This document shows, piece after piece, positions 60,627 to 64,000 of a DNA stretch of 64,000 bases. Origin of the DNA: Blastomyces gilchristii SLH14081 (taxonomy: Eukaryota > Ascomycota > Eurotiomycetes > Onygenales > Ajellomycetaceae); the NCBI RefSeq assembly GCF_000003855.2, contig NW_003101681.1, forward strand, positions 2,549,893-2,613,892. Direction: 5' to 3'. Position 1 is the stretch's first letter. Every line of letters starts with the position of its first letter. The notes beneath the pieces are model-generated. The model was not told the origin of the DNA, did not search any database, and saw only the letters and a list, made by a program, of their open reading frames with translations. The position numbers and the translations under genes are program-made.

Positions 60627-61271
60627 CTACAGACGGGAACCGTGGATAACCTTGTAGTCGACAACCAACTCGCGACCACCGTCGTTGATGACGAGAGCAC
60701 GAATGCTGCCGCGGCCATCGCTGAAGGCATCGCTGATGCGGTTGAAGAGGTTACCTTGGTCAACAACGGGGAGCCCCTGCTTGACGTCACCGGTCTCAGT
60801 CATTGCGACGATGCGGCCATCCTCACGGATATCCAGGATGCGGTAGGTCTTGTAAACGGGACCGAGCATGCTCTGGACAACGACGGAGGAAGTGGGGTGC
60901 GAGATGAAGCTAGACTCCTCATGAAGCTGGCGGGTGAATAGGTCAACACCGAGGTAGCGGTGCTGGCCGGTCTGGGGAGAAACGGAGACGCGGATGACCT
61001 GGCATGGGCGACCCTGGAGAATCAACAGATCACCAACGCGGATGAAGTGGCATGGGATGGTGATTGTCTCGGGCGGGTGTCCGCCACGGGGTTGCACGAC
61101 TCTGACAGACTCGCGGACGCCATCACGGACACGGGTGGGGCCGCGCTCGTCGCTCATGACGACCTCATCCTTCCTGTCATGGTGGTGACCGCCGTGGAGG
61201 ATACGGTCGGCCGCCCGTTCAACGCCACGGCGGAAAGAGTGGTAGTTGCCGTCGTCGTCGTAGTAACCCAT
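60627..61271 (-). CDS. hexA: Woronin body major protein HexA (core reading frame)
   Basis: A 214-residue intact frame starting MGYYDDDGNYHSFRRG and ending in the peroxisomal targeting signal SRL. HEX1/HexA is imported into peroxisomes, self-assembles into the crystalline core of Woronin bodies, and these plug septal pores after hyphal wounding; its fold resembles eIF5A. Seen here: a His-rich segment (HGGHHH, residues 27-32), a variable linker, then the conserved body from TITIPCHFIRVGDLLILQG (residue 69 on) through QTGQHRYLGVDLF, HEESSF, MLGPVYKTYRI, AMTETGDVKQGLPV to VDYKVIHGSRL. Longer than the Neurospora protein (about 176 residues), as usual for Eurotiomycetes. Undamaged, with normal codon use, although transposons begin under 700 bp downstream. 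Annotated from the internal ATG; upstream coding sequence is listed separately. Confidence 0.97.
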   Translation of the reverse strand: MGYYDDDGNYHSFRRGVERAADRILHGGHHHDRKDEVVMSDERGPTRVRDGVRESVRVVQPRGGHPPETITIPCHFIRVGDLLILQGRPCQVIRVSVSPQTGQHRYLGVDLFTRQLHEESSFISHPTSSVVVQSMLGPVYKTYRILDIREDGRIVAMTETGDVKQGLPVVDQGNLFNRISDAFSDGRGSIRALVINDGGRELVVDYKVIHGSRL

Positions 61272-61557
61272 TTTGCGGGGCGATTCTTCGATGACTGTGC
61301 GTCGGTCTACGTTGACGTCTCTGTAAATTCGTTCGCTGCTTTTGGAAGCGTAGTTGACTTCACTAATGTGGCTGGGGGCTCCGCTGGTATCGATCTGCTC
61401 GAACTGGCGGTTGTTGAAAGACGGGTCGACCTCACGAACTACGGTAGGGCGTGGTGCGTATTCGACTTGGTAATTGGGATCGGTGCGTTGACGATACTCA
61501 CGTTCAGTGATATCGAGCTGTGTTTCCCAAGCTTTTCGGTCTTGGTTACCGTAGTAG
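60627..61557 (-). CDS. hexA: hexA 3' coding exon including N-terminal extension
   Basis: The core frame stays open upstream of its ATG for 95 more codons (61,556-61,272), reading QDRKAWETQLDITEREYRQR, a middle part with SFNNRQFEQIDTSGAPSHI and ending TVIEESPRK directly before MGYYDDD. The composition (charged, Tyr-rich, no stops) and continuity show coding sequence. Alternative 5' splicing of hexA is, as I recall, known in Aspergillus; the extension would belong to the longer form. The exon is bounded upstream by an acceptor CAG at 61,558-61,560 with a CTGAC branch site 10 to 15 nt before it. Confidence 0.75.
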
Positions 61558-61625
61558 CTGATTACAATTGGTCAGTAAGATTGCGTCATGTGTTTACTAC
61601 TGCCATTGGAGATATTACTACTTGC
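61558..61625 (-). other. hexA: probable 68-bp GC-AG intron of hexA
   Basis: The donor reads GCAAGT (GC-AG class consensus) after ...AGAGAACG; the acceptor is TAATCAG; a CTGAC branch motif precedes it. This pairing joins the 61,626-61,939 frame to the downstream exon in phase. The nearby GTAGTA donor would put the exons out of frame. The intron contains an in-frame TGA, so it cannot be simply read through. Confidence 0.65.
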
Positions 61626-61939
61626 CGTTCTCTTGAGAGTTCTACTTCGGGATAGCGGGTTCTTGGGTATTCCTCGTGGTAACGTCGATCAGAGTGGATA
61701 TGGATATCGACGTCTTGATGAGTGCGAGGTGGGAGTTGGCCTTCGTATCCAGTATCTTCCCGTTCGACGCGCGAAGCACCAGTTAAATTGACCTCTCCTT
61801 CTACTCTTGTGTGAGTAGTCTCAGAGACAGCGTCACTCCGGTACGACGACGGGAAGACACTGAAGGGGATGGGGACACGGGCGTCAAAGTCCAGATTTAC
61901 TGTCCTAAGGTATCCTTTCTCGAATGCCTTTCGAAGTGT
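61626..61939 (-). CDS. hexA: upstream coding exon of hexA, no ATG in frame
   Basis: An open frame of 104 codons in phase with hexA, bounded upstream by TAA at 61,940-61,942. It reads VNLDFDARVPIPFSVFPSSY near its start, SETTHTRVEGEVNLTGASR in the middle and HQDVDIHIHSDRRYHEEYPR toward its end, His-rich and stop-free. The minus strand contains no ATG anywhere in this exon, so translation must begin in an unseen upstream exon, at a near-cognate codon, or only at a downstream ATG. Acceptor-like TTAG and ACAG lie at about 61,905-61,912. Confidence 0.55.
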
Positions 61940-61942
61940 TTA

Positions 61943-62185
61943 AGAACAATTCGAAAGACGAGTCAAGAAAAGACAGCTGGTTGGGGTAAGAAGTAGATGA
62001 AAGGGAGAAAGAAAAAGAGAACTGGGTAGTTCTTCTGATCAGATATGTATTCGGAGGAGGGATGGAGAGGGAAAATTGAATTGATGAGCTCGGTTGTCTA
62101 AAGATGAGGAAGAAGAGGAAGAAGAGGAAGAAGAAGAAGAGGAAGAAGAAGAAGAGGAGAGGAGAAAGCTGGGGGGGGGGGAGGA
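61943..62185 (-). promoter_or_regulatory. hexA 5' leader/promoter with pyrimidine tract
   Basis: On the gene strand this is a long CT-rich run (complement of the GGAAGAAGA tract at 62,104-62,163 and the G-run at 62,172-62,181). Such CT-rich stretches are common just upstream of transcription starts in strongly expressed fungal genes. No ATG on the gene strand between 61,626 and 62,200. Confidence 0.5.
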
Positions 62186-63470
62186 GTGAAGTTATCTGTT
62201 GTCCAGCATGAGGCTGGTTGCTGTGCAGCTCATTGGCCTTGTCGCTGTTGCCGATGTCTGTCGATTTGCTTGTTTTTGTTGTTGTTCTGGTGTTTGTTTA
62301 CATTTGGCCGAATGTGGTTAGGTCGGCTATCAATCACCCCGGCTAGCGTTGATTTTTGCCGGGATCCATCGTACCCAACTCCCAAGACTTGTTTTCTTTG
62401 CACATGATTGTCGCTTGGCGTGGGTACCTAGGTTATTATTCTGTATTTCACCGCCTCGGCCTCGTCCAATGCCTTGTCAATTCCCCCAGCAAATATCCAC
62501 AATGGCATTGCATTGTCTTTGGGACCCTCAAGCCCTTCAGAGTGCATCGTAGGTTCGTTAATGGATGGCTTTTCAGTCTCAATCGCCACAGTCTGGAATG
62601 CGTGTCTTGGTTTTTTTCTCCTCCAATCGATTCAGCTATTGCTCTCATGCCGCATATTTGCCCCTTGCCCAACCTCCAGAGTTTTCCCAGCCATCGTGTA
62701 CCATCTCTATTGGGCTGCTCGTTTGTTAGACCCGCCCAAAAGTGTTGCTGACAAAAGAAAAAGGCAGTCAGTGGCAGGCTCACTGGCTGGCTGAACTTTA
62801 AGACGGTGTGATACGGACCATAATCACATCAGAGTCACTTCTGATCTCGTTATTGTGCTTCAAGCTCCTTCTGCCCTGCACACTCTTTCCTCCTCAAGAC
62901 TTCAACATCAAACTCCGCAACAACCTCCACAGGCTCCATAAAAATCTCCAGGCGCGCTCCCGGACTTTAACCTCGGATCATAGTCCTAGCCACCCGGCAA
63001 CAGTCACCTGCGAGCTGAAGGCTGAACATGAGTATGGGATTCCCCACTCAGTTGCTCTGTCAACAGCCCGAACTTCTCTGGTCAAACTCCAGTTTCCAGG
63101 CTTTCTGGGCCTGACAGGAAAAAGCAAAAGTCGTGGAGCGAGGCGAGTTCCAGCTTCCCAAGGGACCAGGCTCCCAGCCCAGCTTGCCGGACCCACTGCG
63201 GTCCCAAAATCCGTCATGCCTTCGGCGGGGTTTGCTGCATTTGCTTTCCAGACCCTGACGCTGGTTTAATCATTCTTTCGTTTTGAAGAGCTTTGTGGTG
63301 ATGGCTTCGTTTGAATCGAAGAACGCGACATCGAATCTTTCAGATAAACCGTACTCCGTATATTAACTCGATTCACGGAGATAATATGGAGAAAGCAGAT
63401 CAATTTATTAAAGATGGTCTCCCAAAAACTGGAGAATGACAAAAAATAGTCTGGGGTCAAGCTCATTAAT
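62186..63470. other. intergenic region upstream of hexA, no supported gene
   Basis: Ordinary base composition. Several overlapping frames of 60 to 150 codons exist on both strands (for example 62,356-62,751 and 62,808-63,269), but they overlap each other, lack recognisable domains and show no splice-joined extension, so I do not call genes. ACCGTACTCCGTATATT at about 63,348 contains the GTACTCCGTA motif also seen at 59,775. Confidence 0.5.
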
Positions 63471-63490
63471 TATATATATATATATATTTA
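63468..63490. repeat. (TA)n microsatellite
   Basis: Run of TA units followed by TTTAAATAT. Confidence 0.9.
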
Positions 63491-64000
63491 AATATCACCA
63501 CCAAAAATTTAAGCCAAAAGCTGTAGTCGCCAACCGAATATTAATAATAAGCACTCCTCAAGAGTGGACGAACTGAATGTCAACGGGGTAACAAGGTGTA
63601 TGGTTTGGCTGTAAACATGGGAATGAAGAACAAGAAGATGAGGAAGTCGAAACGTCCACGAAGCAAAAGAAAAAGCTATCTATGGGGAAATAAAATGGTA
63701 TCCTTGACATTTAAAAAAATACTGGCGAATAAATTTTTGGTTGAAGTGCTTTCAACATGTAAAAGATTTCCACATGATATCGTGCTTCCAGGATAACGAA
63801 AAGAACGCGCACAAGGGCTTTTTTTCCAGTGGTCATTAAAATAAAATCCAAAAGAAAAAAAAAAAAAAAGAAAGAAAAAAGAAAAAAAAGAAAAAAGAAA
63901 AAAAAAGGCGGGGGGATATGGGGAGAAGCTGGCTAAATATTGTTGCGCACATGGTATATGAAGATAGAGGTATCGGTTTTGTAAAGGCAACAAAAAGTGG
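63491..64000. other. non-coding sequence with a purine tract at about 63,850-63,908
   Basis: A-rich purine tract (runs of A with G) then GGCGGGGGGATATGGGG. The frames 63,596-63,796 and 63,676-63,993 (the latter Phe-rich because of the tract) have no recognisable content. The window ends before any further gene is evident. Confidence 0.5.

Noticed and set aside
60642..61655. Long + strand frames over hexA (60,642-60,941 and 60,960-61,655)
   Set aside because: Antisense shadows of the strongly conserved hexA coding strand; no recognisable domain.
62356..63269. Candidate genes upstream of hexA (131- and 153-codon frames)
   Set aside because: Overlapping frames on both strands, no domains, no convincing introns; they resemble chance frames in moderate-GC DNA.

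Overview
The window comes from a filamentous ascomycete (Pezizomycotina, most likely Eurotiomycetes). Two things show this. Nearly all of positions 1 to about 59,950 is AT-rich, transposon-only DNA full of C-to-T and G-to-A decay of the repeat-induced point mutation (RIP) type. The right edge holds an undamaged gene for the Woronin-body protein HexA, a structure found only in these fungi. The genus cannot be fixed from the sequence.

Layout. The AT-rich block is one nest of mobile elements whose edges can be read from target-site duplications (TSDs). The base is a tandem Ty1/copia array on the + strand: C1 (its left part lies off the window), a shared middle LTR at about 33,460-33,799, C2, and a last LTR at about 59,405-59,699. 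C1 carries a Ty3/gypsy chromovirus, P0 (minus strand, 10,219-26,837 in pieces). P0 is itself interrupted by a hAT DNA transposon (copy A), by two more elements of its own family (P1, 11,608-17,393; P2, 18,491-24,245), and by a 506-bp non-autonomous hAT derivative (26,231-26,736). hAT copy A is split by hAT copy B (2,471-8,325), four levels deep. A 5'-truncated LINE (29,656-33,447) sits at the 3' edge of C1. C2 is cut by a second chromovirus family, G (copy G-A 34,484-41,876; copy G-B 51,285-58,927 in inverted orientation), and by hAT copy C (43,111-48,866). G-B in turn contains a GC-rich tRNA-derived SINE (54,588-54,970).

None of the transposon genes is intact. Their frames are broken mainly by nonsense changes at tryptophan codons, with few frameshifts, so domains remain readable: CCHC knuckles, protease, RT, RNase H, integrase and chromodomain in the LTR elements; RT, RNase H and zinc finger in the LINE; catalytic core and C-terminal dimerisation domain in the hAT. 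Besides transposase, the full-length hAT copies carry a coiled-coil/lysine-rich gene and an opposite-strand cysteine-cluster frame.

The right 4 kb (60,000-64,000) has ordinary base composition. hexA lies on the minus strand (60,627-61,271 for the core protein, with a 5' coding extension across a probable GC-AG intron). Beyond it is an upstream intergenic region with low-complexity tracts and no gene I can support.

The most notable observations are: LINE and SINE 3' ends that share the same hairpin architecture with compensatory stem changes; a repeated sequence block at the starts of probable introns throughout the hAT family; the two extra genes of the hAT; and an ATG-less coding extension of hexA.
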